This document shows, piece after piece, positions 29,201 to 39,500 of a stretch of DNA of 64,000 nucleotides. Under the pieces are notes generated by a model. The model was not told the origin of the DNA. It saw only the letters and a list, made by a program, of their open reading frames with translations, and searched no databases. Position 1 is the first letter of the stretch; every line of letters starts with the position of its first letter. A program made the translations under genes and the position numbers. The DNA lies in contig JAPDOI010000134.1 in assembly GCA_029168955.1 (NCBI GenBank), positions 248,001-312,000 on the forward strand. The letters are read 5' to 3'. Source of the stretch: Aplectana chamaeleonis (taxonomy: Eukaryota; Nematoda; Chromadorea; Rhabditida; Cosmocercidae).

Positions 29201-32200
29201 ATTAACATATGTCATCCAAACTCTGCCGAAATTCAAGATTCCGAGTGAAACTGTCCCCCCGTGCGTGCGTGCCGCGCGGTCCTTGCGAAGGAATTCTTCG
29301 GAGCCTACGCACGGTTGCAGTCAGATCATATTCAATGTTTTTAATACCCCTGCCAGCCGGTTAACAGGTCCGAAAAAGTGCATATGCCGCGGCCGCGTGA
29401 CACGCACGCCAACCGCGGGGCGTACTATATCATTAGGACGGACTTTAGATGCTAACTTACAGGTAGATAACTGTACATATACAGAAAAAAAAAAGAAAAT
29501 GTAGGGAGCGAAACATAATACAGAATGAGAACATTTCGAGTCGGTGATTACTAACCAACAAACCACAACACCACACAGGAAAAAAAGGATTGCGTCATAT
29601 ATCCTCTGTTTCCGAGTGTGATTTATATATATTTGTTACATAGGCAAGCCTATGTAGTCAAAAACAATGTTCAAAACGACCGCGAAATACGAATGAACCA
29701 TAGGAAGTTGAAAGCATGGAAACTTCCGCTTATTTATTTCCGTTCGTCGCGTGCGTCTACGTGCGAACGCTGTGTCTCCTTTTCCCCACATTTTCTCGCT
29801 GTCTCTACCTTCGCTCCGCACAAGCGCGCGAGGTAACAGAGGATACAGGACATCGAAAAGAACTAGAAGTTTCTAATCCACAGATCACATTCACAGTATT
29901 CTAGGAGCAAAATATTGCGGCGATATTAATATACAGATGTGGATGTATTTCATCGGTCTGGACACCTTCCGTCTCCTAATGAGTAGTAGAGTTCATTTTC
30001 TAAACACCATTGCTACATAAATTCCACATCTGTGAATTATGCAAGTGTGCAAAGTACTTAAGAGTGGTTACTGTGCTTGAACAGCCCTCCGATGCTGTAT
30101 CCTGAAATTTTCAATCCTTTGTATTCATCATAGAAGCAATGTTCATGATAAAAACAGCGTTTGAGTTCCCACTGGCAACGGTACGAGGTACATTGCAACA
30201 GCAATGTCGAAACAAAAACTAAACACCAGCGATAAGCAGCCCTACGCAGACCCGAAACTTGAAAAAGCTATACCCGCCCCGCCCACTTCCTCCATGGCTG
30301 TTGAGGAAGTGGGCGGAGCGGGCATAACACTAGCTACTGCTTGTTTTCGGCCGTTTTTCAATAATTCTGTTGCAATGAGTCTAGCACCTCTCGATTGCCA
30401 ATCGGAACTTGGAAGCTTTTTTTTCGTTCACATTGCTTGAATCTAATGTCGAGAATTCAGAAAACGGAAGCCGGTGAATGGCCAAATATGAAAAAAAATC
30501 GAAGTTACCTTGAAATTAGTATACCTGGAAAGCATTGCTTCCAAAGCTGTAGAAGCTCGTCAACATCCAATCTGGTCCTTAATATTGAAACAAGTTGTCT
30601 GATGTAGATGAGACTATTGCAGATAAATTAGATGATTCTGTTAGTGAGAAAAGCAGTACACAAAAAGTGGACGAAATGAGAGTCATTGAGACGAATCTAA
30701 ACAGAGAAGGATGGTGTTGCCCTGAATTTGATAACCTTTTATTGTTTTCTAGCGATACTCGAAATGAAAGCGCTGACATTTCTAGCAAATAAAATAAATA
30801 GGAAAAGTGAGACTGATTGTCTACCTACACATTTGAAACCCTCCAGAGAACTTGGATGAAGTTTCAAAACTTATTTAATATGCCGTCTATATACAACACC
30901 GAGAAGCTTCCGCGTGCAGAAAGACATATGATTTGTGAAGATTCTCCTCAAGGGCTCGCATACTAAATTTTTAGTTGACTGTATTTCTAACCAACTGAGT
31001 CACTACTATCTTAGAGCTTTTCTAATAGAATCATATTTTCAAGTGTTTTTATGACATATTATCGGAGGACTCACTCAGCAGAGACTGCTCCCTCATAGGG
31101 TACATCCTTGTGACGATTATTGTGGTGTTTTCGAACCTAGAAGTACAGCGCTTTCTATAAATATAGGTCCGACTTAAAATTCATTGAATCTATGTGACAC
31201 ACCAATTTTCTGGCTCCACCACTATGTATATCTGAGAAAAGCGTTTTAGATGGCAGAAATCGCTGCTAAAGGCAGCATACACGCTCAAAAATGATATCAA
31301 TTTTATGGAATGAATCGAAGGTCTGAAGCTGTTGATATTCAGAGATAACGAAAAAACCGGAAAAAAATGAACTGAGATGAAGATATAACGGTTCGTTCTA
31401 AATTGACCCAGAAGTGGACGAGTTTTACCGCATTGGCTGAAATAGCGGAGCTAGCGATAAATTTGTTGGGATAACGACGCTAGTGTACTCGTACGGCCCT
31501 ATTTGGAACACTTACGACGTTAGAAGCGTGAAAAATGAGCCAAAATGACCGTAATAGAGCACTGAACATTTGTATTGAGGGGCGGAGCCCGGATCGATGG
31601 GCGGAGAAAGGATGATTTTGTGACTCAATACGGCTCAAGTACGGTCATTTTATCTCGTTTTCAACTCTTCCAACTTCGCGAGGGCTCTTCTAGGGCCCGT
31701 ACGACCCCACTAATGTAGTTATCTCAACAACTTTTGCTGCCTTTAAAGGCACAGTACACCTTCAGATATGCATTTTGAGATTTTCATGTAATTGTGTAGA
31801 AGACCCCTTCCGTATAACACGTGCCAAATACGAGATTTCAATTCCTCGAAATAAGCGAGATATAAGCGACCACCACAGGCCCGACCCTCTCACTCACCAC
31901 CACAGGCCCGACGCCCTAACAGATTTACGAACTCGATAGCGGCTCGATGGATGGATGAATTCCAACAAGTCTTCGTTCTTGAGTCCATTGCCGGACCGTC
32001 TCCTTATCCTGGCTCGATCTCGTGCAACGGTTGCGACTGAAGAGAAATACATGCCTGAGACAATTCGTCCACCAATTTTTCACCCTTCAAATATAGGCAT
32101 CTTTAGGGATCCATAACTCTGTTGATAGGCGGTCTTGAACGATTTCTGAGACACCACAGTGATCAGCGTGTGACCCTCTCCAAGAAAAGCATGGAATCTG

Positions 32201-35200
32201 AAAAATAGTTTTCTGGGTGTATTGTGTCTTCAAGCCGAGATAGGAGGGTAGTACGCCGACACTTGCCAAATTCAATGTCAGATCTGAGTCTCAACGGGGT
32301 AGACGCAAACCTCTCGCTTGCAACGTCCGCTGCATATAGAAACTCTTCAACTGTCCTGAAAGCATTGCCAGGAAGAAAAGGATTTGTTTGGCCAAGGCTA
32401 CTGTAGTGGCCTGAAGGCGTGCGGCTTCAGACCCTGGAGACCGCCTCGTAAAAAATTGGTTCATGGCACACCCGTAAGTTGTCCTCTGATTTTCACTTTT
32501 TACCAGATTTCAAATTTCTCTCGTTAGCTTTTCCTTTAAAGACTGTGCCTCTTCTAGTTAAAGAAAATCATCTAAAAAGGATGGGGTCCTCCAAGAGTTT
32601 GAAACCAAGGGACAACTTATGGGCGTACTATGAACCAAGTTGTGGCAAGGTGCAAGCCGAACGTCCTAAGGCCACAGCAGGAGGCTCGGTCCGCTCAACC
32701 TTTCCTCTCTGGCGAAATTTCCAAACTGCTTGAAAGGCTTCTGCGAACACGCAATGGACGCTGGGAGCGAGATGTTATTCACCTCATGGTCGAGTTTGTG
32801 GGGAGTCGGCTGACTCCTCTTCCATCTCGGCTCAACAGCGTTTTCGGCCATCTAGAGCACATCTTACACGCATCGGCTTCAAGAATACCCAGCAACTTCT
32901 TCACCACGATGCGCAATTGGCTCAGCTTTGCGGCGATTCCTTGGTTGCTCGATCATTTCTGAGCAGAAGCGACGGTTTGACCTTTTTCGTAGCCGGAAAG
33001 CATGACGCGGTGACACATTTCAATTAATATTCTGGCTGATCCAAATTATCAATGACCCGATGGATGTGTGCCAATACTATTTAATATCATTCATATACGA
33101 GCTGGGTTCACTAGGTGAACAAATAATTACGGAAAGGGGTAAATTCAGTTTCAGTTGTATAAAGAATGTCACGGATAAGCTTTTCAGCCAATATGAATAT
33201 GTGAACAAGGGTTCTGAATATACTGAATCAAATAGGAAGAGTGATAGTACCTGAGAGTACGTTATTACATAGATTCAGGGTATTTCAGGGTCAACCTATA
33301 ATAATAAAAAGCATACCCGTGACCCGTCAGCAACTCATGCTTATCTTTACGACTTCAGTTTGAAAGAGAAGTCAGAAATGGGTTCGAAACATCGAGCCTA
33401 GGAGCAGAGCAGTTATCAAATTGTAAATCGACCATAGAATTCAGAAAATAGTTTGACTACGGATTATTTTCAAAATTTTGTAGCGTAAATTGAGATTCCA
33501 CAAACACTAAACTTGCGAGAGGATTTATCGAGTACGGTAAGAATATCCCTTTTCGATTCACAAAAATTTCAATAGAATTTTGCGTGCAGGTCTAGGTTAG
33601 TTTGATAAGTCAGTCACGTACGTTCTTTGCAGTCGTAGTTTTGAAGGCACAAATCTTGCATAGCTTGGCTGCACGCGGCCAGTGAATGCGCACGTGGTCG
33701 AGTAGACGACTTTTTCCATATCGCGGGCGCCATTGAATGTGCACTCCACACCCCTAAAAACTAGGTATAACGTTGCGCACAGGAACTTTTAATTCCCGAC
33801 TGACCACTACGTTCTTTTGCGGAATTAACCCCTCGCGCTAGGCCCTAGTTATACACCAGCGGAATGAAAACTTCTCGCGATGACATTGTCGCCGCCTGCT
33901 GCGTGAATCAGGGACTCGTCTGCAATATTGTGACTTTGACGCAATACTACAGACTACAAAATTCCCAGGCGTTTCAATGGTACTTAACGGGCTTACGACG
34001 CGTTTTTCTGCGACCACTGTTCCTTTTGGCATGCCTGAGCACAGTTAGGGCACATATATGTGATAGTTGTCTTGCTATTTCCGCAGCGTCCCGCCGGTGT
34101 ATAACTAGGGCCTTAGCGTTCTACATTTTGGTTTCAATAAGTAGTAAATGGTATAAGAAACCGATTCGCCTGAAGGCAACGCATGCCGAAACAATGGTAA
34201 CGGTCGACCATGATTACCATGCCTTCCAGCGTCCACTGGGTTAGTCAATGCACCGATCTGTCTAACTTTTTCAAACCTACTTCTTCTCTCGGTAATCATA
34301 ACCAGCGACTTTGATGTACCTAGGTGTTCACCCTTCTTGAAGGCTACCGCTCTTGCACATTTCCTCGAAATACGATGCCATTTCAGAAGTTGTTAGCAAA
34401 GACAATGACTCATGGGTTTGCAGACGTACTTCGCGACAGCCTTGGCAGCCTAGGAAGTGGTGGCCGTCATGTATGCATGTGATTCCTTTGCCGAAAGCTC
34501 TTAGCACCGCGTCGTTCCAACGATAGCTTCCCTTTACAAAGTCGACGATCGCGACCACGTCTCGGGTTGCTGTTTGAAGTGGCTACTCAATCGTCCACTA
34601 GGTAGAATCAATCTAGCTGTCACTAGTTGTCTGTTGTAGAGACGCGTCAGTCTGGCGCTTCTAGATCCGCTATTGTCTACAAAAATTCATATCAAATGAC
34701 AAATACTCAAAAATAACTCCAACTGACTAGAAAGTCACCAGTTCATTCACCCACATAATCGGGGTACCGCGGACAAGGAGAGGGAGTCTCTCGCAAAGGC
34801 GAGTGGACGTAGCGTGCGCACAAGGTAGCCGCCTTCTTAAGTGGTCATCACGTATGGATATAGCTCCAGAAACCTTGTTCTCAGTCTGCATAGCGCTTCC
34901 TGCAGGGACAATCTTCTTAAGATTCATCTCTTCTTCCTCAGTGGAGAGACACTTTATCCATCGCTAGTTGATATAAAGCGATTCAGTCTGCCAATTTTGT
35001 ATTTGATAGAGATATATCCATCCCTGACGTTCGACGCAACCTCATGATCCGTTTCACGAGCGCGTCCGTGTAGGGAACCGCTGTAGAGATGTCCTCTTTA
35101 CTTGCTGCGAAATATCAGCAGTCGGGGCAGCCAGCAGAGTTCGAGTGCGCAATATACAGCCTCGAATGATGCTCACGCATCAGTCGGGTGCTTACCACCA

Positions 35201-35984
35201 GCACAGCACGTATGTAAGTCACCCGATTTCATAGAGCGCATTCGGAATCCCGAGACCGATCCCAGAAGATGACCTCGAGTTCATACACTCCATCTAGACG
35301 ACTCCTGACCGCTGCTGAAAGCTCTCCCATCCCCTTTAGCACCAGCACCTACGAGGGAAGGCTCCTTGTGTGGATCGTGGCAAGAGTCATAAGGGGAGTG
35401 GGGCTCCAAACGCCCCGGCTACTTAGAGGGGCACGTACGTGTACAATAGGAGTACGCGCTGCCGCGTTTTGGAATCGACGAGGTGCTCAACTGGAAAGCC
35501 TTCTGTGAGTAGTGGATGAGTGGTTACACGCAATAAATCAGTAGTTCGATACAACATTCAGAAAAGGTTCTTGTGTGCAGTTCAAGGATGAGCGGAGTAA
35601 AAATATGAAAATTTTCAAATCCATCCTCGAGTTTCGGCACTAAATATTTTTTTGGAGCTCCGGTAGTTGGGCGCGAAATGCCTGAAAAAGCGCGGAAATG
35701 CGGTTTTCGGAAAGCGAAGGCGCGAAAATTTCAGTAATCATCTGCTGTTTTTTTTCATCCCGGATGACCCGATATGTTGGCGTTCCGCAGCACTTTCTGC
35801 GGTTTTCAAAATGCCGAAAATGCGCGGAACTGCGAGTTTCGGAACGCGAAACTCGGTACTCCGCTCAAACCTGGAGCAGACGTCGTGTACAGTGAATCGT
35901 GAGTTTAGGAAAATCATAAAAAGGAACCTGCATGTGACATAGGACAGCAACAATTTCCTTGGCGTCGCATTTGTTCTCTTCGAG
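22977..35984 (-). CDS. Unit 3 of the zinc-finger cassette array
   Basis: Exons in order: J3 35928-35984, A3 33622-33753, B3 31075-31136, D3 30525-30577, E3 28744-28875, F3 24334-24471, G3 23962-24121, H3 23299-23900, I3 22977-23204. About 520 codons. Every join is phase-compatible except D3 to E3 (phase 1 meets phase 0), where a small exon must be missing or a boundary is misjudged. H3 and I3 are separated by only 94 bp with good splice sites, and I3 is followed 52 bp later by J4 of the next unit. That tight chain is the best evidence that units 3 and 4 belong to one transcript. Confidence 0.7.
23299..23900 (-). CDS. Exon H3 (long acidic linker)
   Basis: 602 nt, phase 1 to 0, acceptor tattcag and donor gttagt. 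200 open codons, Ser/Glu/Asp-rich, with the PRRKRVRHES basic patch near the end. Reading through the donor would end the protein after a few residues, so this could be an alternative terminus. Confidence 0.7.
23962..24121 (-). CDS. Exon G3
   Basis: 160 nt, phase 0 to 1, acceptor gtttacag and donor gttggt. Begins ASLIRAGLSTLGAGKSRV, paralogous to G4. Confidence 0.65.
24334..24471 (-). CDS. Exon F3
   Basis: 138 nt, phase 0 to 0, acceptor cttcag and donor gttagt. Contains RRSIIMDVPILPSD and a conserved ending DRRKL. Separated from E3 by a 4.3-kb intron holding several MITEs. Confidence 0.75.
24705..25245 (-). repeat. Inverted homologue of the 10.19-10.72 kb repeat
   Basis: Shares GCTATCGTGGCCGAATAG-type and GGAGATC/GGGTCTCCCCC-type segments in opposite orientation. 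It lies upstream of F3 in the E3-F3 intron. Confidence 0.55.
25981..26606. repeat. Inverted-repeat element (GGGTCGTTTATACTTCCGCC)
   Basis: Terminal arms AGGGGTCGTTTATACTTCCG and CGGAAGTATAAACGACCCCT enclose about 580 bp. Shorter relatives lie at 45.11-45.22 kb and near 6.15-6.26 kb. Confidence 0.75.
27312..27593. repeat. Inverted-repeat MITE (GTGTCCGAATGAGAATGGC)
   Basis: Arms GTGTCCGAATGAGAATGGC and GCCATTCTCATTCGGGCAC, with GCGTGCTTGGCAGGCGGCCG also inverted. Confidence 0.75.
28744..28875 (-). CDS. Exon E3
   Basis: 132 nt, phase 0, acceptor attttcag and donor gtgagt. Contains SYVQVNIYDTNLKALRDEG. Near-identical in layout to E4 and E5. Confidence 0.75.
29245..29430. repeat. Inverted-repeat MITE, same family as 3.7-4.2 kb
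   Basis: Left arm has CCCGTGCGTGCGTGCCGCGC; right arm has GCGTGACACGCACGCCAACC. It lies 5' of E3 in the D3-E3 intron. Confidence 0.5.
29601..29850. repeat. Inverted-repeat MITE (CCTCTGTTTCCG ends)
   Basis: Starts TATCCTCTGTTTCCGA and ends GAGGTAACAGAGGATA, with TTCGCTCCGCACAAGCGCGC inside. Related GCGCGCTTGTGCGGAGCGAA sequence is found at 14.83-14.85 kb, and a weaker relative at 57.9 kb. Confidence 0.5.
30268..30326. repeat. Strong GC-rich hairpin
   Basis: Arms TATACCCGCCCCGCCCACTT and AAGTGGGCGGAGCGGGCATA with a 10-nt loop. Similar hairpins occur at 27.73-27.80 kb and 36.93-36.99 kb inside related MITE sequence. Confidence 0.7.
30525..30577 (-). CDS. Exon D3
   Basis: 53 nt, phase 2 to 1. 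Encodes RLDVDELLQLWKQCFP; same length and donor (gtatac) as D5. Confidence 0.65.
31075..31136 (-). CDS. Exon B3, zinc-finger completion exon
   Basis: 62 nt, phase 0 to 2, acceptor tctag and donor gtgagt. Encodes VRKHHNNRHKDVPYEG, with the two histidine ligands conserved. A 2.5-kb intron separates it from A3. Confidence 0.7.
31266..31744. repeat. TTAA-type inverted-repeat element
   Basis: Begins TAAAGGCAGCATACACGCTC and ends GCTGCCTTTAA; interior segments match in inverted orientation (AAAATGAGCCAAAATGACCG with CGGTCATTTTATCTCG). It lies between exons B3 and A3. Confidence 0.55.
33622..33753 (-). CDS. Exon A3, zinc-finger exon
   Basis: 132 nt, phase 0 to 0, acceptor tttttag and donor gtacgt. 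C2, H20 and H24 in LLDHVRIHW; C32-x2-C35 in LCKICAF. Also the WRPR motif shared with A4 and A5. Confidence 0.75.
33839..34117. repeat. Inverted-repeat MITE (CTAGGCCCTAGTTATACACC)
   Basis: Arms CTAGGCCCTAGTTATACACC and GGTGTATAACTAGGGCCTTAG. It lies just upstream of A3. Confidence 0.7.
34328..34582 (-). CDS. Unidentified Cys-containing open frame
   Basis: About 84 open codons after a possible gagtag acceptor, including AFGKGITCIHDGHHFLGCQGC and SLLTTSEMASYFEEMCKS. It has protein-like composition with four Cys and two adjacent His but matches no family I know. It lies between J3 and A3 yet is not similar to any cassette exon. It could be a transposon remnant. Confidence 0.25.
   Translation of the reverse strand, partial: PLQTATRDVVAIVDFVKGSYRWNDAVLRAFGKGITCIHDGHHFLGCQGCREVRLQTHESLSLLTTSEMASYFEEMCKSGSLQEG
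35928..35984 (-). CDS. Exon J3 (first half of finger 1)
   Basis: 57 nt, phase 0 to 0, acceptor aattcag and donor gttcct. Ends VLCHMQ; with exon A3 starting GCG this makes a C-x4-C pair. Confidence 0.6.
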
Positions 35985-36051
35985 CTGAATTGAAGCATTA
36001 TAAAAATCATTCAAGTTAGAGAATAAAAGCTGGAATTTGTTTGAAACGAAC

Positions 36052-36282
36052 CTCATCAGCACTATTTTCTGCCTCCTGGCAACATCCCTCGGAATTGGAT
36101 TCAGTTCGCGCACGTTTGTGACATCTTCGCTCTGTGGTTGAACTACTGATAGCATCCATACTGTTACAGTCGCGGGTCTTGAGAGCATCAGAACAGGTCT
36201 CGTTAGATCGACAACGGATCCTATCTGTATTATCATTGGAAGCATAGGCTGTATCTTCATAGGGAGACGATCGCAACGCTTC
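36052..36282 (-). CDS. Exon I2 (acidic/NLS-like linker)
   Basis: 231 nt, phase 0 to 0, acceptor agcttcag and donor gttcgt. Ser/Asp/Glu-rich with HKRARTESNSE near the end, and closes with SADE immediately before the donor, like I3 and I4. Confidence 0.65.
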
Positions 36283-36446
36283 CTGAAGCTGTGAATGTCA
36301 TATAACACATTTCTCAGGGACAGCGTTTGAAATAAAAATCGATGCCGAATCTTCTGTAAAAATAGAATACCTCACCATCTATAATAGCCTTAGTCTGTGT
36401 GTTCGCCCGCCCGCCCGTGTGTGTATGTGTATGTGCCCGTGTGTGT

Positions 36447-36522
<76 letters not shown>

Positions 36523-39500
36523 TCGGAAATTAGTCATATCGTTAATAATTAATACCCGGCTGTCACGCCTACAGCCCCAGTATGCAGCTCATGGAGAGTG
36601 AGCGCGTTTTCGTGTTAATGGTTGAATACGCACAAGTGTGCCGCGTAGCGGCGTGGGTGTGCACACTAGTTAAATAAATGTGAAGAGTGCCGCAAATAGA
36701 GCTTGAGATCACACAAGGCAGCGCACTCTACCCAGGACAGAGTAGGTTGGTTTCTTCCGAGTTCTCCACTTTACCATGTCCGAGTGATTGAATGCAGTGT
36801 TTACGATAAAGACGGTCTTCGGCTTTTTACTGGAAATCAAATGTACCGGAATTCATTGCCATTATAATGGCAAAAGAACGGCTAAGAACGAGCCATGAAT
36901 AGCCCTTAAACTGCCCTCAAACTTGCATGTGCTATGCCCTTCCCACCCATTTCCTTGTTTCCCGTTGAGAAAGTGGGCGGGGATGGCATAGCACAACTAA
37001 GTTTGGGGGCTGTACAGGGCTTGTGATGGATAGTTCCTATTCGTTCTTTTGTCATTATTGTTCAAAGACCACGGCACATTCGATTTTCGATAAAAACTCA
37101 AAAATGTCTTTGTCGTCAACACTACGTTCAAAGGACAGTGCAAAAACGTTGGCAGCACTTCTCACTGCGATCACTACCGCTTTCGAAAAAAACTGCGTCA
37201 CTCACTTTATTGCATTCCATTTCTGAACTGCTTTCGCGGGAAATCTCGCATTCACCCTTGGCTTCTGCTGGACTATGGACGTCTTCCATTTTACTGTCTT
37301 CTTCAGCAGGAGCACTTGTAAAAGCTAATTGTTCGCTCACATTTTCAGCAGCATTAGCGCACGACCAATGCTCACCATCGGTGACCTCAAATTAGAGTTA
37401 TTCCAATTAAATCTGTACGAGTGGCATCGAAAACCAATCAGAATCAACTACTCACTGCGTCTGAAGGTTTTTTCGAATAACTTCTTGTATACACTTCCGT
37501 GCGCTTTGTATTAGGGGAAAAGAGTGGTAACACATCAATTCCGCTCGCATCTTTCACTTCGCACGTGGAATTTACGAGCATGCGGGAATGTGAGTGCGTG
37601 GGTGAAGCGCTCTCTAAATTGGGCTCCTGGCTGATGCTTCCGCTTTGGCGGGACAGTGATGCCCATTTCTTGGAATTTTCTTTTTCGGATATGGATCTCA
37701 TATCCATCCTATCAGTTGGCTGCTCCTCACCCATTTCCTGCTGGAATTGAGAATGCTGAAAATAATGTCTCTCAATACAAGTAACATTCGGTAATCCAGA
37801 AGACTAACATTTGATTGGCCCCAATCATCCAGGCAGTCTTGAAACAGTAACTGCTCGTTCACGGCTTCCGCATTTTGGCTAATTCCTTCTCTAGATAGCA
37901 GCATTGACAGACCATCCATAGCTTCGTCATTGATCTCTGACAATTCACTCTCTTCATTTCTATGCATCCGACCTTTCGGTCTATCAAAAGGAGAGACACA
38001 GTCTATGTCGTAGTGGTCTGGACAGGAGTAGCCTGAGTAGTCACGCTTCCATCATTAGTTTTGAGCAGGAAAACGTGGTACTTCTTTTCTAGAAGTAATA
38101 TCAAAGGGGAACGACTGTAGCGGCACAAAGAGCCTAAAAACGAAACTCCAGCCGAAACTCCACTGAGGGTTTCTTTAAGCTTAGTGGAACAGCATTTCCA
38201 ATCTGTCTGTTGACCAATAATTCGGACTAGGTCAACAATATTCAATCATTTCAACACCTTGGAGCATCTGCCATGATCCGACTCGATATCAGCCTGTTGC
38301 TCAGGCCAGTAATGACTGAGGCATACCTCTGCAAACGGAAATGGTCCAAGAAAGAGCGAAAAAAAGGAAATCCATAGGATCTCCACCCAGTGTTTGGTGG
38401 GGCTCATAAGCTTCAATAAGCAGTTACCGAATAAATTGGCGAGTCTGATCCGAAACATGCGGCTGGGCATTATCATGTAGCAGGAGAACCTTCGTCTAAG
38501 GACTTGAAATGCCATACTGAGCCACCATACTACGTCGATGCTAAAATACATGCTCGAAGTAACCCATTCACACAATGGAGTCAGTTTCCAGGAGCAACTC
38601 CTTGCGTATGCAACTTTTTTCTTACGAAGTTCCAGCTCCACATAATACGCTGGATCATCATTGAGTGTGCCCATCCTCACCTCATGGGATGTTGACGAAC
38701 ACCACCTCTCGCCGCCGGTCCACACACTCGTGAAGCAGCAAGACTTACGTCATTTTTTGAGTTTCAATCATCTTACATCCGCTGATTGCTGACCTTCGGT
38801 TAAGTCGCGTGAATTCTGATAAACTCTTCGCTCCTTTCTTTCCTGCTTTGAAACTTCTTTGCTTTCTATACTCAACGAATACCTCGATGCACGGTCATCT
38901 TAGTTTTGACAAGGTCCCTGAAAGAAAGACTCCTTCTACTTTTATTCTGCAGCTCCCGATCAGGCAGAAAGAGAAATACATCCTTCTTCGAGGATACACC
39001 GAGACGGAGTTTATGAAGAGCCTTGATTGATCGCTGCGGTCGGCTAGTCGGTTTAGAGAAGAACGAAGCTCACTAAACACGTTTATTGAGTTAGGCGCGG
39101 CTGTGGTGTCACCGGGACGCCAATTACGACTTTCTAGCCCATTCTAATATTTCACCGATCGATTTGTCACGCATCTTGTATTGCCTCCAGACCCTTACAA
39201 TTGTGCCTTGTATATTTCGCCACGTTGGACTCGAAAATACGGCACGGGTCATCCTTTCTCGGGCACACGAGCGCAGCTCAAAATTGGGTGACTTGGCCCT
39301 GAGTACCCTCAACGAGGGTGGTCTCTCAGAGGCATTAGACCAGTAGAATTCTAAAAAGGCAAATTGCCAATTCAGAATCTGAGATCCGCGCTACATGAAT
39401 TAGTCACCTACGCTTCCTCGTCCATGGCTCTGTGAATTAATCAGACTATTGCTCCTTTACAAAGCCTGCAGCCGAACCACTATGCAAGTGGTAATCGAGA

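Noticed and set aside
32479..32962. Plus-strand open frames (for example NSVFGHLEHILHASASR)
   Set aside because: No splice support, no known family and an equally open opposite strand; left unannotated.
36419..36601. Cys-Val repeat open frame
   Set aside because: Translation of the GT microsatellite.
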